A DNA stretch of 48,622 nt from JAHEME01 sp034435035. Its GTDB lineage: Bacteria; Chloroflexota; Anaerolineae; Aggregatilineales; UBA3940. The notes beneath the pieces were generated by a model, which was given only the letters and a program-made list of their open reading frames with translations, ran no database searches and was not told the DNA's origin. Position numbers and translations under genes: made by a program. The DNA is taken from contig DAOTXW010000010.1 in the NCBI GenBank assembly GCA_034435035.1, forward strand, positions 1-48,622, in the 5' to 3' direction. Positions 25,018-33,727 of the stretch are shown here, in pieces (the stretch's first letter is position 1; each line of letters opens with the position of its first letter).

Positions 25018-25269
25018 ATGCTCACCGTCAAGATTCTGGGCACCGGCTGCCCTAACTGCAAGAAGCTTGAAGCCCTCACCCGCCAGGCCATCGCCAACCT
25101 CGGGATCGACGCCACTGTCGTCAAGGTGACGGACTACAGCGAGATCATCACCTACGATATCCTGTCCACGCCGGGGCTGGTGATCAATGAGAAGGTGGTC
25201 AGTTCGGGCCGCATCCCCGCCGAGCCGGAGATCATGACCTGGCTGACGGACGCCCTCGAAACCGCCTAG
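25018..25269 (+). CDS. Small thioredoxin-fold redox protein (CPNC)
   Basis: An 83-residue thioredoxin/glutaredoxin-like protein: VKILGTGCPNCKKLEALTRQA carries the CxxC active site and STPGLVINEKVV carries the cis-Pro. The size and motif match the 'small redox-active disulfide protein' group, found in thiol relay and occasionally beside metal-handling genes. GAGGAGG precedes the ATG. It has no operon partner; a strong hairpin separates it from the convergent nuo operon. Confidence 0.9.
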   Translation: MLTVKILGTGCPNCKKLEALTRQAIANLGIDATVVKVTDYSEIITYDILSTPGLVINEKVVSSGRIPAEPEIMTWLTDALETA

Positions 25270-25297
25270 CGTGAGTGACAGACGGCGCAGACAACGC

Positions 25298-25331
25298 ACA
25301 GAGCCGGCCTACCGAGACAGGCCGGCTCTGT
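25298..25331. terminator. Bidirectional terminator between the thioredoxin-like gene and nuoN
   Basis: Positions 25298-25310 and 25319-25331 pair perfectly (13 bp; core AGAGCCGGCCT/AGGCCGGCTCT) around an 8-nt loop. The hairpin lies between two converging genes, 18 bases from the nuoN stop. T-tracts are short on both sides. Confidence 0.7.
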
Positions 25332-25349
25332 TGAGTCAGCCGGATACTA

Positions 25350-26834
25350 TCAGCCGCCCAGCGCCAGCAGCGCCTGCTGGGCGATGGCAAACACCGGTCC
25401 GGGAACGATCCCCAGCAGCAGGGTCACCAGCGCGGTGATCAGGGTGGCCGCCGCCAGCGCAGGCTTCAGCACCGTCTCGCCCGCCCCGTCGCGGAAGTAC
25501 ATCATGACCACCACCCGGATGTAGTAAAACGCACTGATCACGCTGGTCACCACGCCGATGATCGCCAGCGCAACCATCCACGGGTTATCCGCCGAGGCGC
25601 GGATCGCCGCCTGAAAGACGAAGAACTTCCCCACCAGCCCTGCCGAGGGCGGCATGCCGGTCAGCGAGAGCATGAACAGCGCCATCGCCAGCGCCAGCAG
25701 GGGGCGCATCTTGCTGAGGCCGGCAAAGTCCTCGATGCGCGTGCCCGTCCCATCGACCCGCTCCACGGTCATCACCACGGCAAAGGCGCCCAGATTGGTG
25801 AAGGTATAGGTCAGCAGGTAGAACGCCGCCGCGCCGATCGCGTAGGGCGCCACGGCGGGATCCTGCGCCGCCGCCACCGCGATCAGGATGTAGCCGGCAT
25901 GGGCGATGCTGGAGTAGGCCAGCATGCGTTTGATGTCGCTCTGCGAAATGGCGACCACATTGCCCAGGATGAGCGTCAGGCCCGCGATGATCGTCACCAC
26001 CATGCCCCATTCGGCGGCGGCGGCGGGGAAGGCCATCACCAGCACCCGCAGCAGCGCTGCGAAGCCGCCGGCCTTGGCTCCCACCGACATGAACGCCGTG
26101 ACGGGGGTCGGCGCGCCCTGATACACGTCGGGCGTCCACATATGGAACGGCACTGCCGCCACCTTGAAGCCCAGCCCGACGACGATCAGCCCCATGCCCA
26201 CCAGCGAGAGCGGCAGGTTCAGCGCCGTGCCGCTCAGCGCCTGCGCCACCCCGGCCAGGGAAGTCGTCCCCGTGCCGCCGTAGGTGAGCGCGATGCCGTA
26301 GACCATGAACCCGCTGGCGAACGCGCCCAGCAGGAAGTACTTCATGGCCGCTTCCTCGGACATCAGGCGCGGGCGGGCGAATCCGCTCAGCACATACAGC
26401 GGGATGCTCAGCAGCTCCAGCGAGACGAACACCACGATCAGGTCACGGGCCAGCGCCATGAACATCATGCCGGTGGTGGCGAACAGCAGCAGGGAGTAGT
26501 ACTCGCCGCGCTCCAGCCCGTGCCGGGGCAGGTACTCCATGGCGATCAGGATGCCGATGAACGCGCCGATCAGGAAGATGCCCTGAAGCACCAGCGCGAA
26601 GCCATCGGCCACGATCATGCCGTTGAAGCCGGCCACCGGCACACCGCGGGCGCTCTGCATCTGCATCGCCAGCAGCCCGCCGGACACCAGCACACCGAGC
26701 AGGGCGATGGAGGCGGTGAGCATCTTGCGCCCGATGAACAGGTCGGCTATCAGCAGCAGGCTGGCCCATCCCAGCAGCACCAGCGCGGGCAGGATAGTCA
26801 CCAGGTCGGTCGTAGCAAGGGTTGGTTGATCCAT
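25350..26834 (-). CDS. nuoN: NADH-quinone oxidoreductase subunit N
   Basis: A 494-residue antiporter-like membrane subunit of complex I with about 14 helices. Typical segments are FVSLELLSIPLYVLSGF (conserved Glu of helix 5), VAAVPFHMWTPDVYQGAPTPVTAFMSVGAKAGGFAALLR (with proton-path Lys) and SDIKRMLAYSSIAHAGYILI. It forms one of the proton channels. It is the last gene of the operon, 62 bp after nuoM and followed by the bidirectional terminator. Confidence 0.96.
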   Translation of the reverse strand: MDQPTLATTDLVTILPALVLLGWASLLLIADLFIGRKMLTASIALLGVLVSGGLLAMQMQSARGVPVAGFNGMIVADGFALVLQGIFLIGAFIGILIAMEYLPRHGLERGEYYSLLLFATTGMMFMALARDLIVVFVSLELLSIPLYVLSGFARPRLMSEEAAMKYFLLGAFASGFMVYGIALTYGGTGTTSLAGVAQALSGTALNLPLSLVGMGLIVVGLGFKVAAVPFHMWTPDVYQGAPTPVTAFMSVGAKAGGFAALLRVLVMAFPAAAAEWGMVVTIIAGLTLILGNVVAISQSDIKRMLAYSSIAHAGYILIAVAAAQDPAVAPYAIGAAAFYLLTYTFTNLGAFAVVMTVERVDGTGTRIEDFAGLSKMRPLLALAMALFMLSLTGMPPSAGLVGKFFVFQAAIRASADNPWMVALAIIGVVTSVISAFYYIRVVVMMYFRDGAGETVLKPALAAATLITALVTLLLGIVPGPVFAIAQQALLALGG

Positions 26835-26896
26835 TCCATTACCTGACTGTGAGCGTCGGCGGAAATTGGCTGCGGTCGCTCATCGTGCCGGGCCGA

Positions 26897-28405
26897 TCAC
26901 GGCACCAGGCTGGCGACAGCGGGTATGGTATCCAGCAGCGCCTGCACCGCCGGGGCCATCACATCAAAGAACGGCTTGGCGTACAGGCCGATCCAGAAGA
27001 TGAAGATCACCAGCGGGACGACGGTCACCACTTCCCGCAGGGACAGGTCGGTCAGCTTCTGATTCTCGTCCTTATCCAGCGGGCCCAGAAAGACCTTCTG
27101 GAACATCCACAGCAGGTAGATCGCCGCCAGGATGATGCCGATGGTCGAGAAGGCGGTGAACAGCCACGGGCGCGCGCCCAGCGCCGCTGAGTTGAACGAG
27201 CCCATCAGGATGGTGAACTCGCCCACAAAGCCGTTGAGGCCCGGCAGGCCCATCGACGACAGCGTGACCACCAGCATCAGGGCGCTGTAAACGGGCATCA
27301 CCTTCCACACCCCGCCGAATGCGTCAATATCGCGGGTGTGGCGGCGCTCATACAGCATGCCGACCAGGAGAAACAGCCCGCCCGTGGAGATGCCGTGATT
27401 GATCATCTGCAGGATCGCGCCCTGGACGCCGATCGGGTTCAGGGAGAAGATGCCCAGCATCACGAAGCCCAGATGGCTGACCGAGGAATAAGCGACCAGC
27501 TTCTTGACATCCTGCTGCGCGAAGCTGACCCAGGCGCCATAGATGATGCCGATGACCGCCAGCAGCGCGATCCACGGGGCAAACTCCAGCGACGCGTTGG
27601 GGAACAGCGGCAGGTTGAAGCGCACGAAGCCGTAGGTGCCCATCTTCAGCAGGACGCCCGCCAGGATGATTGAGCCGGCGGTCGGCGCCTCGACGTGGGC
27701 GTCGGGCAGCCACGAGTGCAGCGGCCAGAGCGGCACCTTGATGGCGAAGGCGATGGCGAAGGCCAGGAACAGCCAGCGCTCCAGCCCCGGCGGGATGCTC
27801 AGGTTGGCGATCAGGTCAGGCAGGTAGAACGTGCCGCCCGTGATGCCCAGCCACAGGATCGCCAGCAGCATCAGCAGCGAGCCAGCCATCGTGTACAGGA
27901 AGAACTTGATCGCCGCGTACTGGCGGTTGGGGCCGCCCCAGATGCCGATCAGGAAGTACATCGGCACCAGCGTGAACTCCCAGAAGATGTAGAACAGGAA
28001 CAGGTCGAGGGCCACAAACACGCCGATCATGCCCACTTCCAGCAGCAGCATGAAGGCATAGTATTCCTTGACCCGGTCCTCGATCGCCGAGAAGGAGGAC
28101 AGCACGGCGATGGGCATGAGCAGGGTGGTCAGCAGCACCAGCAGGATGCTCATGCCATCCACGCCCAGCGCGTAGCTGATGCCCGCCGTCGGGATCCAGG
28201 GCACCCGGCCCGCCCACAGCATCCCCGCCTCCTGCCCGAACGGCGCCCGGAGCAGGAACAGCGACACGACGAAGGTCACCACCGAGAACACCAGCGCCGT
28301 CCAGCGCATGAAATCCGGGAAGCGGCGCGGGGTGAGCAGGATCACCAGCGTGCCAACCAGCGGGATGGCGAGCAGCACCGTGAGAAAGGTTGGGAAGTCA
28401 GTCAT
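26897..28405 (-). CDS. nuoM: NADH-quinone oxidoreductase subunit M
   Basis: A 502-residue antiporter-like subunit of complex I. LFYIFWEFTLVPMYFLIGIWGG has the conserved helix-5 Glu; VPLWPLHSWLPDAHVEAPTAGSIILAGVLLKMGTYG has the central Lys region; DVKKLVAYSSVSHLGFV and GINGFVGEFTILMG-like segments complete the family pattern. AAGGAGCGATC precedes the ATG. The 117-bp gap to nuoL contains a GC hairpin. Confidence 0.96.
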   Translation of the reverse strand: MTDFPTFLTVLLAIPLVGTLVILLTPRRFPDFMRWTALVFSVVTFVVSLFLLRAPFGQEAGMLWAGRVPWIPTAGISYALGVDGMSILLVLLTTLLMPIAVLSSFSAIEDRVKEYYAFMLLLEVGMIGVFVALDLFLFYIFWEFTLVPMYFLIGIWGGPNRQYAAIKFFLYTMAGSLLMLLAILWLGITGGTFYLPDLIANLSIPPGLERWLFLAFAIAFAIKVPLWPLHSWLPDAHVEAPTAGSIILAGVLLKMGTYGFVRFNLPLFPNASLEFAPWIALLAVIGIIYGAWVSFAQQDVKKLVAYSSVSHLGFVMLGIFSLNPIGVQGAILQMINHGISTGGLFLLVGMLYERRHTRDIDAFGGVWKVMPVYSALMLVVTLSSMGLPGLNGFVGEFTILMGSFNSAALGARPWLFTAFSTIGIILAAIYLLWMFQKVFLGPLDKDENQKLTDLSLREVVTVVPLVIFIFWIGLYAKPFFDVMAPAVQALLDTIPAVASLVP

Positions 28406-28457
28406 GATCGCTCCTTACGGCAGCAGTCAGTTCGCCTGTTCAGAACGCCCGGACGCC

Positions 28458-28473
28458 CCCGCGCAGGCGCGGG
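28458..28473 (-). other. Intercistronic hairpin between nuoL and nuoM
   Basis: CCCGCG-CAGG-CGCGGG, a 6-bp stem with a tetraloop in the 117-bp nuoL-nuoM gap. With no T-tract it is more likely an RNA-processing or stability element than a terminator. Confidence 0.4.
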
Positions 28474-28522
28474 AGCGAGGGGCGGCTATCCAATGTCAAT
28501 GCCCTATCTGCGCACCGCCGCC

Positions 28523-30808
28523 TCAGCGCAGCAGCCGGATCGCCAGGAAGCCCAGGATCACCACCACGCCCAGCGCCACCGCCAGCGCGTAGTTGCGGAC
28601 ATAGCCGGTCTGCACCCGCCGCAGCCCCTGCGACGAGCCGCTGATCAGTTCAGCGATGCCGTTCACCGCCCCATCGACCACGCCCAGATCGACCGGTTGG
28701 CTGAGGATCTGCGCCCAGCCGCGGAAGGCGTCCGCCACGATGCTGTCATGCACAAAGTCGTGCCAGAACGCCCAGTCCACGGCGTTTGCCAGCCAGGCGC
28801 CGATGCGCTGGTAGGGCCGCACAAAGATCGCCCCGTAGAGCTCGTCCCAGTACCACTTGCGGTTCAGGAAGGTGAACACCGGGCCGGTCGTCCGCAGCGG
28901 ATCGGCGGCGCCGGCCTGCAGCGGCCTGCGCCCGTACAGCAGCCAGCTCAGGCCGATGGCGATCAGCGCCAGCGCGGTCGAGAGGCCCGCCACGGTGATC
29001 GAGAAGCCCTCGCCGGGGGCCGGCACATGCGCGTTGACCACGCTTTCGTGCAGCCACTCGGCCAGGAAATGCAGCCTGCCGAACGGCAGGTTCATCAGCC
29101 CGCCGAAGGTTGACAGGACGGCCAGCACGATCAGCGGGGTGGTCATGATCGGCGGGCTTTCGTGCGCGTGGGCTGCCGCCTCCGTGCGCGGGCTGCCGAA
29201 GAAGACCATGAACACCTGCCGCCCCATGTAGAAGGCCGTGAAGAACGCCGCGACGGTCAGCAGCAGGTAGACCAGCGGGTTGTGCTTGCTGGCGTCCAGC
29301 AGGATCTCGTCCTTGCTCCAGAAGCCGGCCAGCGGCACGATGCCCGCCAGCGCCAGCGCCCCGACCACGTAGACCGCCGTCGTCACCGGCATGCGCCGGG
29401 ACAGGCCGCCCATCTGCCGCATGTCCTGCGGATCGAACGGCTCGCCATGATCGTCATGGCCGCCGTGCCCGTGGTGCGCCAGCGCGTGATGCCCGTGCTC
29501 CATCCCGTGGATGACCGAGCCGGAGCTGAGAAACAGCAGCGCCTTGAAGAAGGCGTGAGTCGCCAGGTGGAAGATCGCCGCCACGTAGCCGCCCAGGCCC
29601 GCCGCCGCGACCATGAACCCGAGCTGGCTGATCGTCGAGTAGGCCAGCACGCGCTTGATGTCGAACTGCGCCACCGCGATCGTCCCGGCCACAAACGCAG
29701 TCGCCGCGCCCACCAGCGCCACCACCCCGGCGCTCACCGGGGCCATGGCAAACAGGACGTTGCTGCGCGTGATCATGTAGATGCCCGCGGTGACCATGGT
29801 GGCCGCATGGATCAGCGCCGAGACGGGCGTCGGGCCGGCCATAGCATCCGGCAGCCAGACGAACAGCGGGATCTGGGCGCTCTTGCCCGTGGCGCCCAGC
29901 AGCAGCAGCAGCGTGATGGCCGTCACCACCGCGCCCAGGCCGAGCGTCACCGGCCCCAGGGCGATCGGGGTGGTCAGCGGGCCGATGGCGTGCTCGCCCT
30001 CGCCTTCAGTGGCGGCTTCACCCCCGGCGGCATGGCCCTCCCCCGCGCTCAGCGTCAGGCACTCCGCCTGCGGCTGGCTCACCATGCACTCGGCGCGGGC
30101 GAATACGTCATCAAATTGGAGCGTGCCGAAGGTCCAGAAGATCAGGAAGATGGCCGACAGCATGCCGAAGTCGCCCACGCGGTTGACCACGAACGCCTTC
30201 ATGCCCGCTCTGGAGTTCGACAGGCCGGCCTTCGGGTCGTCGAACCAGAAGCCGATCAGCAGGTAGCTGCACAGCCCCACCAGCTCCCAGCCGACGAACA
30301 TCATCAGGAAGTTGTTGCCCGTGACCAGGATCAGCATGGAGCCGAGGAACAGCCCGAAGTAGCTGAAGAAGCGCGAATAGCGGCGGCGCTTGAAGTCCAG
30401 CGCCTCGGCCTCGGAATAACCGCGCTTGCCGATCTGCTCCTCGATATCGCCGTGCATGTAGCCGATAGCGTAGACGTGGATCAGCGTGCCCACCCCGGTG
30501 ACCACCAGCATCATGACCGAGGACAGGGTGTCCACTTTGAAGGTCCATGACACAAACAGGGTGCGCTCGCCGGCTGTGAGGTTCATCCAGGTCAGGAAGG
30601 GGATCTCGGCCCCTTCCGGGCGGCCCAGCAGGGCGATGACCTGCAGCAGGGCGATCACGAATGCCAGCGCCGCCAGGGAGGAGGCGATCACGCCCGGGCC
30701 GCGGCTGTCCCGGTCGGGCATCAGCCGCCGCCCGAAGAAGACGTTGATCAGCACCCCGATGAAGGGCAGCAGGACAACCAGCGGGACCAGCGAAAACAGT
30801 CCGGTCAT
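28523..30808 (-). CDS. nuoL: NADH-quinone oxidoreductase subunit L
   Basis: A 761-residue distal antiporter-like subunit with the C-terminal lateral-helix extension. Core segments: MMFVGWELVGLCSYLLIGFWF, KSAQIPLFVWLPDAMAGPTPVSALIHAATMVTAGIY, FDIKRVLAYSTISQLGFMV and a His-rich loop (EHGHHALAHHGHGGHDDHG). Between residues about 233 and 275 there is an extra Ala/Glu/Gly-rich segment with two Cys (CMVSQPQAEC, then GEGHAAGGEAATEGEGEH) that typical NuoL proteins lack. The ribosome site is weak. An old cupin remnant lies just upstream. Confidence 0.96.
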   Translation of the reverse strand: MTGLFSLVPLVVLLPFIGVLINVFFGRRLMPDRDSRGPGVIASSLAALAFVIALLQVIALLGRPEGAEIPFLTWMNLTAGERTLFVSWTFKVDTLSSVMMLVVTGVGTLIHVYAIGYMHGDIEEQIGKRGYSEAEALDFKRRRYSRFFSYFGLFLGSMLILVTGNNFLMMFVGWELVGLCSYLLIGFWFDDPKAGLSNSRAGMKAFVVNRVGDFGMLSAIFLIFWTFGTLQFDDVFARAECMVSQPQAECLTLSAGEGHAAGGEAATEGEGEHAIGPLTTPIALGPVTLGLGAVVTAITLLLLLGATGKSAQIPLFVWLPDAMAGPTPVSALIHAATMVTAGIYMITRSNVLFAMAPVSAGVVALVGAATAFVAGTIAVAQFDIKRVLAYSTISQLGFMVAAAGLGGYVAAIFHLATHAFFKALLFLSSGSVIHGMEHGHHALAHHGHGGHDDHGEPFDPQDMRQMGGLSRRMPVTTAVYVVGALALAGIVPLAGFWSKDEILLDASKHNPLVYLLLTVAAFFTAFYMGRQVFMVFFGSPRTEAAAHAHESPPIMTTPLIVLAVLSTFGGLMNLPFGRLHFLAEWLHESVVNAHVPAPGEGFSITVAGLSTALALIAIGLSWLLYGRRPLQAGAADPLRTTGPVFTFLNRKWYWDELYGAIFVRPYQRIGAWLANAVDWAFWHDFVHDSIVADAFRGWAQILSQPVDLGVVDGAVNGIAELISGSSQGLRRVQTGYVRNYALAVALGVVVILGFLAIRLLR

Positions 30809-30841
30809 AGAGGTTTTTCCCGGTGAGATGAGTCAGACTGC

Positions 30842-31065
30842 CTAAATGCGCTGTAGATCGGTGACGGTGCGCTCATCCTGCACATTACCGGTGTTCAGGG
30901 TAGTGATCGGCTCCAGCAGCAGGAGGTGCGCCTCCTGTTCCGCGATCGGGCAGTGCTCCACGCCGCGCGGGATGATGACGAGTCGTTCAGCTGGCCGACG
31001 ATCCGGGGATGCCAGTGATCATCGAACAGCGCGAGTTTGCGGGCCAGGTTGCCTTTTGTGATCAC
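30842..31065 (-). pseudogene. Decayed cupin-domain gene inside the nuo operon
   Basis: Two minus-strand reading frames encode the two ends of one cupin family. From GTG 31065, frame one reads ITKGNLARKLALFDDHW followed by HPRIVGQLND, the usual N-terminus. From about 30987 a different frame reads RLVIIPRGVEHCPIAEQEAH then LLLLEPITTLNTGNVQDERT and stops with TAG at 30842, the usual C-terminus. The middle of the fold, with the metal-binding HxH motif, is missing (roughly 45 codons by comparison with family length as I remember it), and the join shifts the frame. Left alone, frame one would give a nonsense-tailed 56-residue peptide ending at 30895. It lies between nuoK and nuoL. Confidence 0.8.
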
Positions 31066-31083
31066 CGGCTCACCTGCCGTCGA

Positions 31084-31404
31084 TCAGCCTTCCATCGTAT
31101 GCAGCTCGTCGATGTCAATGCTGTGCTTGGTCTTGAAGATCGCCACGATCAGCGCCAGGCCGACCGCCACCTCGGCGGCAGCCACGGTCATGACGAAGAA
31201 CACGGCTACCTGCCCGTCCATATCCAGCATCGATCGGGCAAAAGCGACAAATGCCAGGTTGGCGGCGTTCAGCATCAGCTCGACGGACATGAAGATCAGG
31301 ATGGCGTTGCGGCGCAGCAGGACGCCCGCCACGCCCAGCGCAAACAGGATCGCGCTGAGAATCACGTAGTAGCTCGTCGGCACCAGGAAGGTCGTCTCGG
31401 TCAT
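31084..31404 (-). CDS. nuoK: NADH-quinone oxidoreductase subunit K
   Basis: A 106-residue, three-helix membrane subunit of complex I. FMSVELMLNAANLAFVAF carries the conserved helix-2 Glu, and AAAEVAVGLALIVAIFK the helix-3 Glu used in proton transfer. AGGAATCC precedes the ATG. It follows nuoJ by 17 bp. Confidence 0.97.
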   Translation of the reverse strand: MTETTFLVPTSYYVILSAILFALGVAGVLLRRNAILIFMSVELMLNAANLAFVAFARSMLDMDGQVAVFFVMTVAAAEVAVGLALIVAIFKTKHSIDIDELHTMEG

Positions 31405-31421
31405 GGATTCCTAATCCCGTG

Positions 31422-32006
<585 letters not shown>

Positions 32007-32105
32007 CAGGTCATGGCTCCCTTGCAGAAGCATCCGGTTCAGGCCGACTGCCGGGGCAGCGGCGGCATCACCGCCGGCGCCGTCCCGGGCTAACCCTCGC
32101 GGGGG

Positions 32106-32636
32106 CTACTTCGGGTTCTCCATCTCCGGGATGGCGCGGTTGAAGGTGCCAGGCTCGACCTGCTGCGGCGTCCCCATCACACCGGGAGGCGGCGGCACCA
32201 GGAGCATGTCCTTGGTATAGATCGCGCTCTGACGGTCGGTAAATGATAGCTTGAGATGGTCTTCCAGCACAATGGCCTCGGTCGGGCAGGCATCCTCGCA
32301 GTAGCCGCAGAAGATGCAGCGCAGCATGTTGATCTCGTAGGTCTTGGCGTAGCGCTCGCCGGGCGAGTAGCGTTCGTCATCGGTGTTCTCGGCCGCCTCC
32401 ACCCAGATGGCATCCGCCGGGCAGGCGGCCGCGCACAGCGCGCAGCCGATGCACTTCTCCAGCCCATTATCGTAGCGCTTGAGCTCATGGCGGCCCTTGA
32501 AGCGCTCGGCCAGCGGCCGGACCTGCTCCGGGTACTGGATCGTCACCGGCCTCTGGAAGACGTGCTTGATGGTGGTCGCCATACCTTTGAAGATGGCGGC
32601 GGTCTCCTGCAGCATGTTTGGCTGTTTGCGGATCAT
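32106..32636 (-). CDS. nuoI: NADH-quinone oxidoreductase subunit I
   Basis: A 176-residue peripheral-arm subunit with two ferredoxin-type 4Fe-4S motifs, CIGCALCAAACP and CIFCGYCEDACP (clusters N6a and N6b), feeding electrons toward NuoB. The N-terminal amphipathic segment docks on the membrane arm. The C-terminal tail is Pro-rich. It follows nuoH by 38 bp. Confidence 0.96.
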   Translation of the reverse strand: MIRKQPNMLQETAAIFKGMATTIKHVFQRPVTIQYPEQVRPLAERFKGRHELKRYDNGLEKCIGCALCAAACPADAIWVEAAENTDDERYSPGERYAKTYEINMLRCIFCGYCEDACPTEAIVLEDHLKLSFTDRQSAIYTKDMLLVPPPPGVMGTPQQVEPGTFNRAIPEMENPK

Positions 32637-32674
32637 TCAGCGGCATCCTTTTCCAGTCTTTGTACCGTACGTTC

Positions 32675-33727
32675 CTACGCGGCCCCAAAGGCCGGAATGA
32701 CGCCGAGCACAATCAGCACGGCGGTCACGATCACGTTAGCCAGCGAAATCGGCAGCAGCACCTTCCAGCCAAAGGCCATCAGGTAGTCGTAGCGCAGCCG
32801 CGGCAGCGTGGCGCGGATCCAGACCATGAACACCAGGCTGGCGAAGACCTTGCCGCCCAGGATGATCGGGCCCATCCAGCCGCCGAGCCATTCATGCACA
32901 TGGATGTTCGTAAAGGGGATGGTCAGGCGGTAGCCGCCCAGGAACAGCGCCGCGAAGATGGCGCTGACCGCGATCATCTTGATGTACTCGGCCATGAAGA
33001 ACGCGCCGAACTTCATGCCGCTGTACTCGCTGTGGTAGCCGGCGGTCAGCTCCTGTTCCGCGTCGGGCAGATCAAAAGGCGACCGGTTGGTCTCGGCCAG
33101 CAGCGTGATATAGAAGATCAGCGCGGCGACCGGCTGGATGAAGATGAACCACAGCCCCTTCTGCGCGCCGATGATGTCGCCCAGGCTCAGGCTGCCAACC
33201 AGCATGATCGGCGCCAGCACCGACAGCCCCATCGCCAGTTCGTAGCTGATCATCTGGGCCGATGAGCGCAGCCCGCCCATCATGGCGTACTTGTTGGCCG
33301 AGGCCCAGCCGGCCAGCACGATCCCGTACACGGAGATCGAGGTCACCGCCAGGATGTACAGGACGCCGACGTTGATATCGGCCATGCCCAGGCTGGTTTC
33401 GTGCCCGAAGATGTTGACGCGCCCGCCGATGGGCACCACTGCCAGCACGATCAGCGCCGGCACGGCGGTGATCACCGGGGCCAGCGAGAAGATCAGCTTG
33501 TCCGCCCGCGCCGGGATGATGTCTTCCTTGAAGAACAGCTTGACTGCATCGGCGGCAGGCTGGAAGAAGCCCTGCGGCCCGGCCCGGTTGGGGCCGATAC
33601 GCTGCTGGACAAACGCGATGAAGCGCCGTTCCAGCAGCGTGGTGTAGGCGAAACCGGTGACCAGGCTAAAGATGATGATCACCGACTTGACGGCGGCATC
33701 GATCACGAAGATGGCAAAGTCGCTCAT
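32675..33727 (-). CDS. nuoH: NADH-quinone oxidoreductase subunit H
   Basis: A 350-residue membrane subunit forming the quinone chamber. Conserved segments: LERRFIAFVQQRIGPNRAGPQGFFQPAADAVKLFFKE near the N-terminus, AETNRSPFDLPDAEQELTAGYHSEYSGMKF, and RATLPRLRYDYLMAFGWKVLLP at the C-terminus. Its ATG overlaps the nuoG stop as ATGA, with GGAGAGAG upstream. Confidence 0.97.
   Translation of the reverse strand: MSDFAIFVIDAAVKSVIIIFSLVTGFAYTTLLERRFIAFVQQRIGPNRAGPQGFFQPAADAVKLFFKEDIIPARADKLIFSLAPVITAVPALIVLAVVPIGGRVNIFGHETSLGMADINVGVLYILAVTSISVYGIVLAGWASANKYAMMGGLRSSAQMISYELAMGLSVLAPIMLVGSLSLGDIIGAQKGLWFIFIQPVAALIFYITLLAETNRSPFDLPDAEQELTAGYHSEYSGMKFGAFFMAEYIKMIAVSAIFAALFLGGYRLTIPFTNIHVHEWLGGWMGPIILGGKVFASLVFMVWIRATLPRLRYDYLMAFGWKVLLPISLANVIVTAVLIVLGVIPAFGAA

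Noticed and set aside
30846..31061. 71-codon plus-strand open frame between nuoK and nuoL
   Set aside because: Ser/Arg/Cys-rich shadow; the minus strand carries recognisable cupin sequence in two frames.
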